Source: Symplocastrum torsivum CPER-KK1 (GTDB taxonomy: Bacteria > Cyanobacteriota > Cyanobacteriia > Cyanobacteriales > Coleofasciculaceae). From it: a stretch of DNA of 64,000 bases. Shown piece after piece: positions 40,458 to 50,262 of the stretch. The notes beneath the pieces were generated by a model. It worked only from the letters and a program-made list of their open reading frames with translations, did not search any database and was not told the DNA's origin. Both the position numbers and the translations under genes were made by a program. The number at the start of each line of letters is the position of its first letter. Position 1 is the first letter of the stretch. Where the stretch lies: NCBI GenBank assembly GCA_019358875.1, contig JAHHIF010000004.1, positions 62,001 to 126,000 on the forward strand. The letters run 5' to 3'.

Positions 40458-41759
40458 ATGACCAATAAATCCTCAGAAGATATACCAGCCGATCAGCTCG
40501 ATGAAACGTGGGATGAGCTAGATGAATCCTTACCGCCTCGCCGGAAGAGGGGAAAGCTCACAGCATGGCAAGGTGTGGCAATTGGCATCGGTGTCGGCAT
40601 TGCGCTTACGGCTGGCGCGGGAACACTGCTGTCTCGCCAACCCTCAACGGGTAAGACGGAAAATAATACACAGCAAGCAGCACAACCCAGTTCAACTGTC
40701 ACTGTTGCCCAAGCACAAACGAGTCCTATTGCCCGTACCTTAGCAACTACGGGTACAGTTGCCGCTCGTAACTTGATTCCTGTTCTCCCTCAGGCAACAG
40801 GCTTACAAGTTAAGCTAATTTTGGTGGAAGAGGGACAAGCTGTCAAAGCCGGACAAGTGATGGCAGTTCTTGATGATTCGGTGTTGCGGGCGCAACTGGC
40901 TGGCGGACAAGCGAATGTTGCCTCAAATCAAGCCGTTGTAAAGCAAAGACAAGCGGCATTGCAGCAAGCCCGTGCAACACTCGCAGAAGCACAAAGCAAT
41001 CTCCAACGGTATCAAACTTTAGCAAGAAACGGTGCAATTAGTCGTCAGGAACTGGAAACCCGTGCTACAACGGCGGCGACTGCCAGAGAAGCTGTTGCCA
41101 GTGCCGAAGCACAAATTGGTAGCGCTGAAGCTGATGTCCGTAGCAGTGTAGCAACCGTTCAACAACTGCAAACACAGCTAGGACAAACGGTTGTTCGCGC
41201 CCCTGCTAGTGGTGTGGTTGCTGAAAAAACGGCTCAGATTGGGGATGTCAGTAACGGAACGCAAAAACTATTTTCTATTATCGGCAACGGTGCTTTGGAA
41301 CTTGAGGCGTTGGTTCCCGCTACGCAACTACCGCAAGTTCGGATTGGTGCGCCTGCCACAATTACCTCCGATACTGATAACCGTGTTCGCCTGTCGGGAC
41401 AAGTTAGAGAAATTGCGCCTTTAGTCAATGCCGAAAGCCGTGAAGCAACAGTCAGTATTGACATACCGCAAACGAACTTACTGCGTCCTGGGATGTTCGC
41501 CCGTGCTGCAATTACAACAACAACAGCAACTGGTGTAACAGTACCAAGTAAGGCAGTTCTCCCCCAACCGGATGGCAGTTCAACAGTATTCCTACTATCG
41601 GGTGAAGGCAAAGTACAAGCGAGAAAGGTAGAAGTAGGGGAAGTTGTCAATGATGGAAATGTGGAGATTAGAAGCGGTTTGCAACCAGGCGATCGCGTGG
41701 TGGTAGCCGGAGCAGGTTTTCTCAAAGATGGCGATACAGTCAGGGTAGCGAATCAATAA
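40458..41759 (+). CDS. RND efflux membrane fusion (adaptor) protein
   Basis: The 433-residue AcrA/HlyD-type periplasmic adaptor has an acidic cytoplasmic N-terminus and one transmembrane anchor (about 36-58, WQGVAIGIGVGIALTAGAGTLL). A lipoyl half-motif (IPVLPQATGLQVKLILVEEGQAVKAGQVMAVLDD) comes next, then a coiled-coil hairpin (about 150-240, rich in Ala/Gln), the second lipoyl half (VVRAPASGVVAEKTAQIGDV) and beta-barrel domains. AGGAA precedes the ATG. It links the RND pump downstream to an outer membrane channel encoded elsewhere. Confidence 0.93.
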   Translation: MTNKSSEDIPADQLDETWDELDESLPPRRKRGKLTAWQGVAIGIGVGIALTAGAGTLLSRQPSTGKTENNTQQAAQPSSTVTVAQAQTSPIARTLATTGTVAARNLIPVLPQATGLQVKLILVEEGQAVKAGQVMAVLDDSVLRAQLAGGQANVASNQAVVKQRQAALQQARATLAEAQSNLQRYQTLARNGAISRQELETRATTAATAREAVASAEAQIGSAEADVRSSVATVQQLQTQLGQTVVRAPASGVVAEKTAQIGDVSNGTQKLFSIIGNGALELEALVPATQLPQVRIGAPATITSDTDNRVRLSGQVREIAPLVNAESREATVSIDIPQTNLLRPGMFARAAITTTTATGVTVPSKAVLPQPDGSSTVFLLSGEGKVQARKVEVGEVVNDGNVEIRSGLQPGDRVVVAGAGFLKDGDTVRVANQ

Positions 41760-41760
41760 G

Positions 41761-41896
41761 GGTAGTTGCCCTGTAACTACCGAGAGGTAAGACAAGCACA
41801 AGCCTAAAATTAGCCAGTTTGATCAGAGTAAACGTTTCATCGCTCAAGTGATGAAACGAGAGGGAGCCTTGAAAAAGGCACTCTAATTTTGGCTGG
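41761..41896. promoter_or_regulatory. structured spacer between the RND adaptor and pump genes
   Basis: Several hairpins lie in 135 bp: ggtagtt / aactacc (41761-41781) right after the adaptor stop; an outer 10-bp stem ctaaaattag / ctaattttgg (41804-41813 with 41883-41892); and within it a perfect 9-bp hairpin cgtttcatc / gatgaaacg (41833-41858) and gcctt / aaggc. Together they could form a three-way-junction RNA, a processing site or an attenuator. Confidence 0.45.
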
Positions 41897-42058
41897 AAAG
41901 GAATAGCAGGAATTGATGGAATGCTTCAGGAAATTTACGAGAATTTTATCAGGATCAAGGCTAGCTTCCTTTTTAACAATTATTTTAGAAATAGAAGCAA
42001 CAATTTATGACTCTTTTCCCGCTGAGGTCACATCTAAAGGTTAAAATCCAAAATTTTT

Positions 42059-45000
42059 ATGTCGTTCAACATCTCCGCATGGTCAATTCGTAAGCCAGTT
42101 CCGACACTGGTTCTGTTCTTAGTCTTGACTGTAGTAGGGTGGTTTTCCTTTACTCGGTTGGGGATTGATGCCAGTCCCAATATTGATATTCCAACAGTTT
42201 CAATAACCGTAACCCAGCCTGGGGCGGGACCCTCTGAACTCGAATCTCAGGTAACAAAGAAAGTTGAAGATGCCATCGCGGGCTTAGGGAACATTGATCA
42301 CATTATTTCCACGGTTAATGATGGGGTTTCCAGTACCGTTGTTAACTTTATCCTAGGTACAGATAGCGATCGCGCTACCAACGACGTGCGTAATGCCGTC
42401 GCCCAAATCCGGCAAGACTTACCGCAAGACGTTAACGAACCGATTGTTCAGCGACTGGAATTTGCGGGTGGTCCGATTATGACCTACGCGGTTGTCTCTG
42501 AGAGTCGGTCAGTTGAAGACTTAAGCTACTTGGTTGACCAGACAATTAGCCGTGCTTTGCTGGCAGTCAAGGGCGTTTCTCAAATCAAGCGGGTTGGTGG
42601 TGTTGATCGTGAGATTCGAGTCAACCTCGACCCAAGTCGATTACAATCCCTTGGGATTACCGCTACTCAGGTTAATGACCAAATTCGTGCCTTCAACGTC
42701 AACCTACCAGGGGGACGAGGGGAAATTGGAGGAAGCGAACAAAGCATCCGGACATTAGGTAGTGCAGCCAATGTGGATGTCTTGAAAACTTATGAAATTG
42801 TGCTGCCGAATGGTAGTTCAACTCCCCTCTCGAACTTAGGAGAAGTGATTAACGGCTATGCCGAGATACGGCAGCAAGCCCTGCTAGATGGGAAACCTGT
42901 CGTAGCGTTCCAGGTGTTGCGTAGCACAGGCAGTACTCTCGTAACAGTGGAAGAAGGGGTCAGAAAAGAAGTCGAGAAACTGCAAAAGACTCTTCCCCGT
43001 GATGTCAAGCTGCAACTGATTTTTACACGAGCCGACTTCATTCGCGAATCCTATGAAGGCACTATTGATGACCTGATTCAAGCGGGTAGCTTGGCAGTGG
43101 TGACAATTCTAGTCTTTTTACGAGACTGGCGAGCAACCTTGATTACCGCTGTTGCATTGCCGCTATCCATTCTTCCCACATTTGGTGTTCAGTATTTGCT
43201 GGGTTACACCCTCAACAATATGACCTTGCTTGCCTTAGCGTTGGCAGTGGGAAACTTGGTTGATGATGCCGTTGTGGAAATTGAAAACATGGAACGGCAC
43301 ATGGCAATGGGGAAAACGTCGCGGCAAGCGGCTTTTGATTCTTCAGCGGAAGTTGGTTTAGCTGTACTTGCTAGTGCCGCGACGATTATTGCTGTGTTTT
43401 TGCCCGTTGCCTTTATGGGCGGCATTCCGGGTCAGTTTTTCCAACCATTTGGGGTAACGGTTGCTGTTTCTACTCTCTTCTCAACCTTGGTAGCGCGTAC
43501 TGTAACTCCAATGATGGGCGCTTACTTACTCAAGGAGAAAAAACAGAATAAGAAGAAAGACTCGTTTCCCTTCTACGGTTTTCCTTCTACCTTCCGTAGA
43601 CGATTTCAGCCGTATCGCAGTGTGTTGAAATGGGCGCTGCGGCATCGAATGACCACGATGGCAGTTGCGATCGCGTTTTTCATCGGCAGTGTAATGCTCA
43701 TCCCCTTGATTCCCAAGGGATTCATCGACAATGGCGACCTGGGTATTTCCACACTTAGCGTTGAACTGCCTCCCGGTTCTACCCTGGAGGACACCAACAA
43801 TGTTGTGCAGCAAGCAAGCGGGTTAATCCGACGTTCACCCGCTGTTAGCAGTGTGCTGGGAACCATCGGCTCAAGTGGTGGCGGTAATGATGGGGGAGGT
43901 GTGAATAATGCCACTGTCTTTGTTCAGCTCAAAGATAAAGAGGAGCGTGACCTCTCTCAAGTAGAGTTTGAGCAGCAATTGCGTCCACAATTGTCCCAAA
44001 TTCCAGGAGCAAGAATCAGCTTCCAGAGTCAAGGTGCAGCAGGAAGTAGCAAGGACGTATCCCTTCTCCTCAAGAGTGAAAACCCTGAAGCTTTATCAAC
44101 TGCGGCTAATGCCTTAGAACAGCAGATGCGAACGGTGCCTGGATTAGTGGAAGTAAGTTCCACTGCAAGTTTAGTAAAGCCAGAGATTTTGGTAATTCCT
44201 GACCCAGCGCGTGCTGCTGACTTGGGCGTGACGGTACAAGCGATCGCACGAACAGCTTCGCTTGCAACTATCGGTGACAACGAAGCAAACTTGGCTAAGT
44301 TTAATCTCCCCGATCGCCAAATTCCGATTCGAGTGCAAATTAACCCAGAGGCACGAGACGACCTTGATACACTCAGAAATCTCTGGGTGCCAGGTTCAAA
44401 TAATACACTGGTTCCCTTAGTCTCAGTCGCTGATATCCGTTTCGGTAGTGGCCCTGCAACCATTGATCGCTATGATCGCTCTCGTCAGGTTTCAGTGGAA
44501 GCAAACTTACAAGGAATTGCCTTGGGAGATGCGGTTGCAGCAGTAAATAAGCTACCAGCACTGAATCCGCTACCTCCAGAAGTCGTGCAACAATCGGCTG
44601 GGGATGCGGAGATTATGCAAGAGATTTTTGGTCGCTTCGGCGGTGCGATCGCGTTAGCCATCATGTGCATCTACGCCATCCTCGTTCTGCTGTACAACAA
44701 CTTCCTTCATCCTGTGACAATCATGGTGGCGTTACCCCTCTCCTTGGGAGGCGCACTACTCGGCTTAATGATTGCTCAAAAGGCGTTAGGACTATATGCG
44801 CTGATTGGAATTGTCCTGTTGATGGGAATTGTGACCAAGAACTCAATCCTACTGGTGGACTATACGTTAATCAACCAGGAAGAAGGCAAGTCACAATACC
44901 AGGCATTAATCAACGCTGGAACTGATCGCTTACGACCAATCTTGATGACCTCTCTCGCTACGATTGCGGGGACAATTCCCTTAGCGTTGGGACTTGGTGC

Positions 45001-45244
45001 AGGCGCTGAAGTACGCAGTCCAATGGGCCTTGCTTTGATGGGAGGCTTCACTACCTCAACACTACTAACATTGCTGGTAGTACCTGTGTTGTTCACCTAT
45101 GTGGATAACTTACAGCGATCGATTACCAACTTGGGTAAGAAAGGTGGGAAAAAGAAGGGTGGAGAAAAGCGATCGCAAAACATCCTTGAAGAATCGCAAC
45201 CGACTAGCAATGGAGGAAAACCTAAATCCCCTGTTGGGAAGTAA
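42059..45244 (+). CDS. RND efflux transporter (AcrB/MdtB superfamily)
   Basis: The 1061-residue inner membrane proton-driven pump has twelve transmembrane helices in two halves separated by large periplasmic loops. SIRKPVPTLVLFLVLTVVGWFSF is TM1. The proton relay acids lie in LALAVGNLVDDAVVEIENMERHM (TM4), and the matching second-half region is LMGIVTKNSILLVDYTLINQ. The C-terminus is a short basic, Lys/Gly-rich tail. It pairs with the adaptor gene 299 bp upstream. The exported compound is not predictable. A decayed Panacea gene follows directly. Confidence 0.95.
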   Translation: MSFNISAWSIRKPVPTLVLFLVLTVVGWFSFTRLGIDASPNIDIPTVSITVTQPGAGPSELESQVTKKVEDAIAGLGNIDHIISTVNDGVSSTVVNFILGTDSDRATNDVRNAVAQIRQDLPQDVNEPIVQRLEFAGGPIMTYAVVSESRSVEDLSYLVDQTISRALLAVKGVSQIKRVGGVDREIRVNLDPSRLQSLGITATQVNDQIRAFNVNLPGGRGEIGGSEQSIRTLGSAANVDVLKTYEIVLPNGSSTPLSNLGEVINGYAEIRQQALLDGKPVVAFQVLRSTGSTLVTVEEGVRKEVEKLQKTLPRDVKLQLIFTRADFIRESYEGTIDDLIQAGSLAVVTILVFLRDWRATLITAVALPLSILPTFGVQYLLGYTLNNMTLLALALAVGNLVDDAVVEIENMERHMAMGKTSRQAAFDSSAEVGLAVLASAATIIAVFLPVAFMGGIPGQFFQPFGVTVAVSTLFSTLVARTVTPMMGAYLLKEKKQNKKKDSFPFYGFPSTFRRRFQPYRSVLKWALRHRMTTMAVAIAFFIGSVMLIPLIPKGFIDNGDLGISTLSVELPPGSTLEDTNNVVQQASGLIRRSPAVSSVLGTIGSSGGGNDGGGVNNATVFVQLKDKEERDLSQVEFEQQLRPQLSQIPGARISFQSQGAAGSSKDVSLLLKSENPEALSTAANALEQQMRTVPGLVEVSSTASLVKPEILVIPDPARAADLGVTVQAIARTASLATIGDNEANLAKFNLPDRQIPIRVQINPEARDDLDTLRNLWVPGSNNTLVPLVSVADIRFGSGPATIDRYDRSRQVSVEANLQGIALGDAVAAVNKLPALNPLPPEVVQQSAGDAEIMQEIFGRFGGAIALAIMCIYAILVLLYNNFLHPVTIMVALPLSLGGALLGLMIAQKALGLYALIGIVLLMGIVTKNSILLVDYTLINQEEGKSQYQALINAGTDRLRPILMTSLATIAGTIPLALGLGAGAEVRSPMGLALMGGFTTSTLLTLLVVPVLFTYVDNLQRSITNLGKKGGKKKGGEKRSQNILEESQPTSNGGKPKSPVGK

Positions 45245-45472
45245 GTTATTGCTCATCTATAGCAATTGTATGATGAGCCATTGTTTGATGAAGAAATTCA
45301 AGCATGGCGATATGGTCCTGTGTGTCCTCCTGCTTACAGGTTTTACAGTCTCGCATCAACCAAGGAGAAGTGCGTGACTGGCTCAACTCCCTACTTGATT
45401 GAACAATCCGAGAATTTTAAGCGTTCTTTCAAATCCGACTACTTACCTGATGAAGGCGATCGCATAGTCTAA
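45243..45472 (+). pseudogene. remnant of a Panacea (DUF4065/SocA-like) domain gene
   Basis: Frame with KLLLIYS (from 45243) breaks off, and another frame continues LYDEPLFDEEIQAWRYGPVCPPAYRFY, which matches the Panacea signature (xLFDEEIxAWxYGPV) of antitoxin/SocA-like proteins. About eight residues of the usual KLLYYxQGWHLAL segment are missing at the frameshift. The first third of the domain is absent, and the end (FKSDYLPDEGDRIV) is not Panacea-like. No intact start exists. It is a degenerate gene fragment abutting the RND stop codon. Confidence 0.65.
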
Positions 45473-45803
45473 GAGATGCAAGAATACCCAGGCTTTTCCT
45501 CTAGAGATATTTCCTCAGCAGTGTCTGTTTTTTGTAATTAAGCCGCGTTGGATTGTTATTGATACCCAAAGCGTCAATCTAATTTTGTTCTACAAGAGAA
45601 TAGAGGATGTTGAGCAATTTAGAACAACTGTCCTGATTCAACCCAATCAACGCCCTTAGCTCTTTTTCTAAGAGTCTCTCAGCTAATCCTGACTCAGGTA
45701 AAAATCCGAGGAAGAACTATATAGACACCCACTCCTGCAACGCTTTTGTCTTCTTGCGCCAGCACAAAAGTGTTACGCACTTGCGCCCTGACGAGTTACC
45801 AGC
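45473..45803. other. non-coding gap after the Panacea remnant
   Basis: No intact gene is seen. A start-less frame ends at 45660 with RWIVIDTQSVNLILFYKR..., possibly another gene remnant, but I do not recognise it. Confidence 0.3.
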
Positions 45804-47993
45804 ATGACAGCAACGGATATTGCCTCACATAAAGTTTCAAATTGGAATCGGCAAACCTATCAACGGTTAAAACTTGCCTTGAGTCTGGGATTGCGCCGCC
45901 AACTTTTTGTGGCGGTGTGTGATGACCTAAGTTTGCGTAATCGATTGGCAGGTAAGTTGAACGCTGAGATGGGTGCAACTTCAGCAAAAGAGCTATTGAA
46001 TGCTCAAAACCACCCAAAATTGGTGAGCTTGAACTTAAGCTTGAGCGACCCCAATCCTCTAGGGCAGATGGCGCAATGGTTAGCAAAGAACCGACCATCC
46101 CGAAGTCCTGCACCAACCCCTGGATTTCAGATTTTGGGTGTTGAGCGTTTAACACGGCAATCGCCAACAGTGCAACGATTGTTCCTTCGGCGTTTACAAG
46201 CGATTGAACACAATCTCTCACGCCTGGAATCGACACTGTTAATTTGGTTACCAAGACCTTGGTTTCATACCATTCAGCAATCTGTCCCAGAATTTTGGCA
46301 GTTGCATACGGCTATCTTTGAATTTGAAGGAGAACCAACACCACTACCCCCAGTTGGCGCTTCCAAACCAGAAGCATCTAAGCCTTCACCACCATCTGAG
46401 GAAGCAACGGGTTCGTTCAAGGAAGACTTGCGAACGCTGCTGACTCAAGATTTGGTCAAGCTAGCTGACATTGGTCAGGAAAAACAGCACGACGGCGATT
46501 TCAAATATCCTCAATCCGGTTCAGAAGTACCATTCAACGCCTTAGGTGGGGGGTTTCCTCCTGTAACAAATTACCCAACATTTCCTTACTCTACTCCTAG
46601 TTCCCCCTTATCCGTTCCAAAGGAGCCAACAGAGAATCGAGTAGCGCCGCTTCAGCCTGATTTGAGAGTGGGTGATAGTGTTCAGAATGAGCCTACTCAA
46701 TCTGATGAGCAAGCTAATGATGATCAGTACCAAATTCCAGATATCAAGTTAGGCGAATCAGCGGCACCCTCTCAGCCAAACGTCCAACAGCCCTCAGCTA
46801 ACCCAACAGCGTTGCAAGCTGACTCTTATCTGCAACTGGGTAACTACTATCGCCAAGTGATTGAACAGGGAGATGCGTCTGAGGAGAATTTAGAGATCGC
46901 AATTCAGGCGTATGAGCAAGCGCTGCAATACTTAGAAGAGGACTCGCCTCACTTATCAGATATCCTCAATGATGTTGGCAATCTCTACTGGATACTCTCT
47001 CGTTCTCCTAGCAGCGTTGAGCATAGCCTTTCCTACCTAGAGCAAGCGATTCAATCTTACCAACTGGCATTAACAAGGCTGGTTGCCGAAGAGGTTCCCC
47101 AAACCTATGCAATGATTCAGAATAATTTGGGAGCCGCCTACGGAGACTTAGCTCGTCATCAAGACTCAGCAGAGAACTTAGAGCAGTCGATTCGCGCTTA
47201 TGAAGAAGCCTTGCGCTATCGCCGTGCGGAAAGCGAACCACTCAAGTATGCTTCTACACAGAACAATTTAGGGACAGCTTACTGGAATCTCGCTCAACAT
47301 CAATCACCCGTTGCCAATTTACGAGCTGCGATCGCATCTTATGCCGAAGCCCTGTCGTATTACAACACGAAAACCGAGCCGTTGAGTTGGGCAATGATTC
47401 ACAATAACCTGGGTACTGCCTACTGGAATCTTGCCCAATACGAAAAACCAGAACACTGGTTAGAGTTGGCAACCTCAGCGTATCAAGATGCTTTGATGTA
47501 CCGTAAACCAGACGTTACTCCTGCGGCTTGTGCTGCTACACAAAATAACCTAGGCACAGCTTACTGGCACCTAGCCGATCGATTTCAAGATGAACCAGAC
47601 GCACAGGAACGATACTTAAAGTCTTGTATTGCCACTTATGAAAGTGCGATCGCGCTTGTCCAGCAACTTTCGCGCAACACCCCACCAATACCGATAAACT
47701 TCGATGTCCTTTCAACTTATAACAATCTAGGACTCGCATATTACCAACTAGCCACAGAAGCACATTTTTCCTTAGATCAAGCGTCTAAATCCGCTCATCT
47801 TGAAGCGGCTCTAAACCAACACGTACAAGCTTGTACAGGTGTATCTCCGCAATCGGATTCTTATCAAACGACCCTCAGCTACATTGTCAAAACCATTCGT
47901 GCTTTCTACCGTGAAGGTGGCATTGCGGGACAAAACATGGCTCTGTCGAAAGTTCCGGGGCAGTTGTTACCGGAAATTTTGCCACGGTTGTAG
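45804..47993 (+). CDS. TPR protein with N-terminal NTPase-like domain
   Basis: The 729 residues divide into an N-terminal globular domain (about 1-180; YQRLKLALSLGLRRQLFVAVCDDLSLRNRLAGKL, then LLIWLPRPWFHTIQQSVPEFW), a low-complexity Pro/Ser/Gln linker (about 185-340), and a C-terminal TPR array (about 345-690). The array has repeated NNLGTAYWNLAQ units, at least six. The N-terminal part looks like an AAA/STAND-type fold without a Walker A loop. It is probably a scaffold for protein-protein contacts. The partner is unknown. Confidence 0.75.
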   Translation: MTATDIASHKVSNWNRQTYQRLKLALSLGLRRQLFVAVCDDLSLRNRLAGKLNAEMGATSAKELLNAQNHPKLVSLNLSLSDPNPLGQMAQWLAKNRPSRSPAPTPGFQILGVERLTRQSPTVQRLFLRRLQAIEHNLSRLESTLLIWLPRPWFHTIQQSVPEFWQLHTAIFEFEGEPTPLPPVGASKPEASKPSPPSEEATGSFKEDLRTLLTQDLVKLADIGQEKQHDGDFKYPQSGSEVPFNALGGGFPPVTNYPTFPYSTPSSPLSVPKEPTENRVAPLQPDLRVGDSVQNEPTQSDEQANDDQYQIPDIKLGESAAPSQPNVQQPSANPTALQADSYLQLGNYYRQVIEQGDASEENLEIAIQAYEQALQYLEEDSPHLSDILNDVGNLYWILSRSPSSVEHSLSYLEQAIQSYQLALTRLVAEEVPQTYAMIQNNLGAAYGDLARHQDSAENLEQSIRAYEEALRYRRAESEPLKYASTQNNLGTAYWNLAQHQSPVANLRAAIASYAEALSYYNTKTEPLSWAMIHNNLGTAYWNLAQYEKPEHWLELATSAYQDALMYRKPDVTPAACAATQNNLGTAYWHLADRFQDEPDAQERYLKSCIATYESAIALVQQLSRNTPPIPINFDVLSTYNNLGLAYYQLATEAHFSLDQASKSAHLEAALNQHVQACTGVSPQSDSYQTTLSYIVKTIRAFYREGGIAGQNMALSKVPGQLLPEILPRL

Positions 47994-48045
47994 ACGAAGG
48001 GCTAGAGCGTGTTTTCAAACTTAATTGGCTTCGTTTATGTAGTGC

Positions 48046-48349
48046 AGATCCCCCTAAATCCCCCTTAAAAAGGGGGACTTTGAGAAGATTCTCCCCCCTT
48101 TTTAAGCTATGCATTACTCGCATCTTTCTTAACATTTGGGAGAGTGATCGCTCTCCCCCTATCAAATGCCCATTCCTTCATGACTAATTCTCAATAAAAC
48201 TCAGTTTTTCCCAAGAAGAATGAGCGGTATTTTGTCAAGGGTACTGGTGTTTAGGAATCTTGAAAGCCTTGTGAAACAAGGCTTTCAAGATTGTTAAAAA
48301 GGATGTGAGTAATGCATAGCCTTTTTAAGGGGGGCTGGGGGGGATCTGA
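48046..48349. mobile_element. MITE-like composite inverted-repeat element
   Basis: Outer inverted copies are gatccccctaaatccccctt plus aaaaag (48046 onward) and ctttttaaggggggctgggg plus gggatc (ending about 48349). A second nested pair is cctttttaagctatgcatta plus ctcgcatc (48096 onward) and gatgtgagtaatgcatagcc plus tttttaag (48301-48328). No ORF lies inside, so this resembles a non-autonomous MITE or two nested ones, between a TPR and a kinase gene. Confidence 0.6.
48256..48293. terminator. strong perfect hairpin inside the MITE-like element
   Basis: aatcttgaaagccttg / caaggctttcaagatt is a perfect 16-bp stem with a 5-nt loop (tgaaa). It lies between convergent genes and could stop transcription from either side, though no long T-run follows. 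Confidence 0.5.
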
Positions 48350-48405
48350 ATTTAATTAAGTCAGTGACATTCAAGTTAAAACAGTGATCGCTTCTAGAAC
48401 AATCC

Positions 48406-50262
48406 CTAACGGGTGATTCGCCAAATTTTGATGGTTTTGTCCCAACTCCCACTGGCAAGTATCTGTCCATTCGGGCTAAAAGCAACAGAATCAACGACAT
48501 CTGAATGCCCCTCTAGAGTAACAATCTCCTGTTTAGTAGAAACATCCCATACTTTGATAGTCTGATCCCCACTGCCACTGGCTAAAGTTTTGCCATCTGC
48601 GCTAAAAGCGACAGACGTAATAAATGCTGAATGCCCCTTGATGGTGCTAATTTCTTGTCCGGTGCGAACGTCCCACATCTTGATAGTGCTGTCTCCACCT
48701 CCAGTGGCTAAAGTTTTACCATCAGGGCTAAATGCGACAGAACTAACCCCGTATGAATGCTCTTTGAGTGTCATAATCTCTCGTCCGGTACTGACGTTCC
48801 ACAGCTTAGTAGTTTTGTCCTTACTGCCACTGGCTAAAATCTTGCCATCGGGACTAAAAGCTACAGAATTAATATATTTGCGATGCCCCTTGAGGGTGCT
48901 AATTTCTCGTCCCGTGCTAACCTCCCACAATTTAATAGTGCAGTCTTTACTGCCACTGGCTAAAATCTTGCCATCGGGACTGAAAGCAAGGGAAAAAATT
49001 AACTCAATATATAAACTCTGCGTTGAATGCCCTTTGAGGTGGCTAATCTCCTGTCCGGTGCTAACGTTCCATAGTTTGATAGTGTCGCTCTTACCAAAAG
49101 CTAAAGTCCTGCCATCGGGGCTAAAAGCAATGGAATTAACCCCACCAGAATGTTCCTTAATAGTGCAAATCTCCTGTCTGACATCAACATCCCATAGTTT
49201 GAGGCAGTTGTTTTTGTCCTTGTATCCACTGCCACTAGCTAAAGTTTTGCCATCGGGACTAAAAGCTACAGAAAGAACTTGGGCTGAATGCCCTTGGAGA
49301 GTAGCAACTAAGGAAATGTTTTGATCTGCAATTTTAGGGGGTGTCTGTACAGTAGGTGAGAGTGCTACAACATCGACGCTTGTTGCTTCCGAAATCTCCA
49401 AGTCTTGCATTACTTCTGATGCTGATTGATACCGTTGCTTAACCATGCTATGAGTCATTTTGTCCAGAATGCGACCCAGTTTATCGCTCACCGGATTGTT
49501 GGGTAGGTAATTGCGCCACACAAAGGCATTCTCTATCGCGTCATACAGCTCAGGCGTCTCAATGTCAGTCAACAGATGAATGCAGGTGACACCCAAACTG
49601 TAGATATCGCTGGCAAACACCGCTTTCCCAAATAGCTGTTCCGGGGCTGCATAACCCGCTGCGCCGATATATGTCCCAGCTTTGCCTAAAGCTGTCCCCG
49701 TTGCATACTTAGCTGCCCCAAAATCCACCAGCACCAGTCTGCCATCCGAGCGACGACGGATGATATTCTCTGGCTTGATATCCCGATGAATCACCTGCCC
49801 TTCATGGATAAATTGCAGCACAGGCAGTAAGTCACTTAACAGGTTGCAAATCTGTTTTTCTCGGAAAACGCCCGTTTGTGCCAACTCCTCGGCTAAGTTT
49901 TGCCCGTCGATGAATTCCTGCACGATGTACTGGCGATTATCTTGCTCGAAATGTGCAAATAGTTCAGGAATCTGGGGATGTTTGCTCAACTGTTCCAAGC
50001 GCACCGCTTCCTGCTGAAATAACTCGGCGGCTTTACCAAAATTATTTTGCCCTTGAGGATAAAACTGCTTTATCACACATTGGGGTTTTGATGGCTTGTA
50101 CTCATCCTCTGCTAAAAGCGTTCTGCCAAAGCCCCCTTGAGCAAGAGGTTTGATGGCACGATATCGCTGTGCCAGTAAAAGTTTTGTACCGCACTTTTGG
50201 CAAAAGTTTGACCCATGAGGGTTCTGGGGCTTCTGACAATCCGGGTTCAGGCAGTAGCTCAT
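48406..50262 (-). CDS. Ser/Thr protein kinase with zinc ribbon and seven WD40 repeats
   Basis: The 618-residue Hanks-type kinase starts with a four-Cys zinc ribbon (CLNPDC...FCQKCG, residues 4-25). The kinase domain (about 33-290) has a Gly loop LAQGGFGRTLLAED, Lys in CVIKQF, catalytic VIHRDIKPENI and LVDFGAAK. A linker then leads to seven WD40 repeats (about 320-618), each with AFSPDGKxLASGSxDxTIKLWDV, enough for one closed propeller. This architecture is common in cyanobacteria. The propeller probably binds the target. An antisense 244-codon frame is a shadow of the repeats. Confidence 0.95.
   Translation of the reverse strand: MSYCLNPDCQKPQNPHGSNFCQKCGTKLLLAQRYRAIKPLAQGGFGRTLLAEDEYKPSKPQCVIKQFYPQGQNNFGKAAELFQQEAVRLEQLSKHPQIPELFAHFEQDNRQYIVQEFIDGQNLAEELAQTGVFREKQICNLLSDLLPVLQFIHEGQVIHRDIKPENIIRRRSDGRLVLVDFGAAKYATGTALGKAGTYIGAAGYAAPEQLFGKAVFASDIYSLGVTCIHLLTDIETPELYDAIENAFVWRNYLPNNPVSDKLGRILDKMTHSMVKQRYQSASEVMQDLEISEATSVDVVALSPTVQTPPKIADQNISLVATLQGHSAQVLSVAFSPDGKTLASGSGYKDKNNCLKLWDVDVRQEICTIKEHSGGVNSIAFSPDGRTLAFGKSDTIKLWNVSTGQEISHLKGHSTQSLYIELIFSLAFSPDGKILASGSKDCTIKLWEVSTGREISTLKGHRKYINSVAFSPDGKILASGSKDKTTKLWNVSTGREIMTLKEHSYGVSSVAFSPDGKTLATGGGDSTIKMWDVRTGQEISTIKGHSAFITSVAFSADGKTLASGSGDQTIKVWDVSTKQEIVTLEGHSDVVDSVAFSPNGQILASGSWDKTIKIWRITR

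Noticed and set aside
48590..49324. 244-codon plus-strand ORF
   Set aside because: It is the antisense of the WD40 repeats; its periodic sequence follows from the repeat codons and has no domain.
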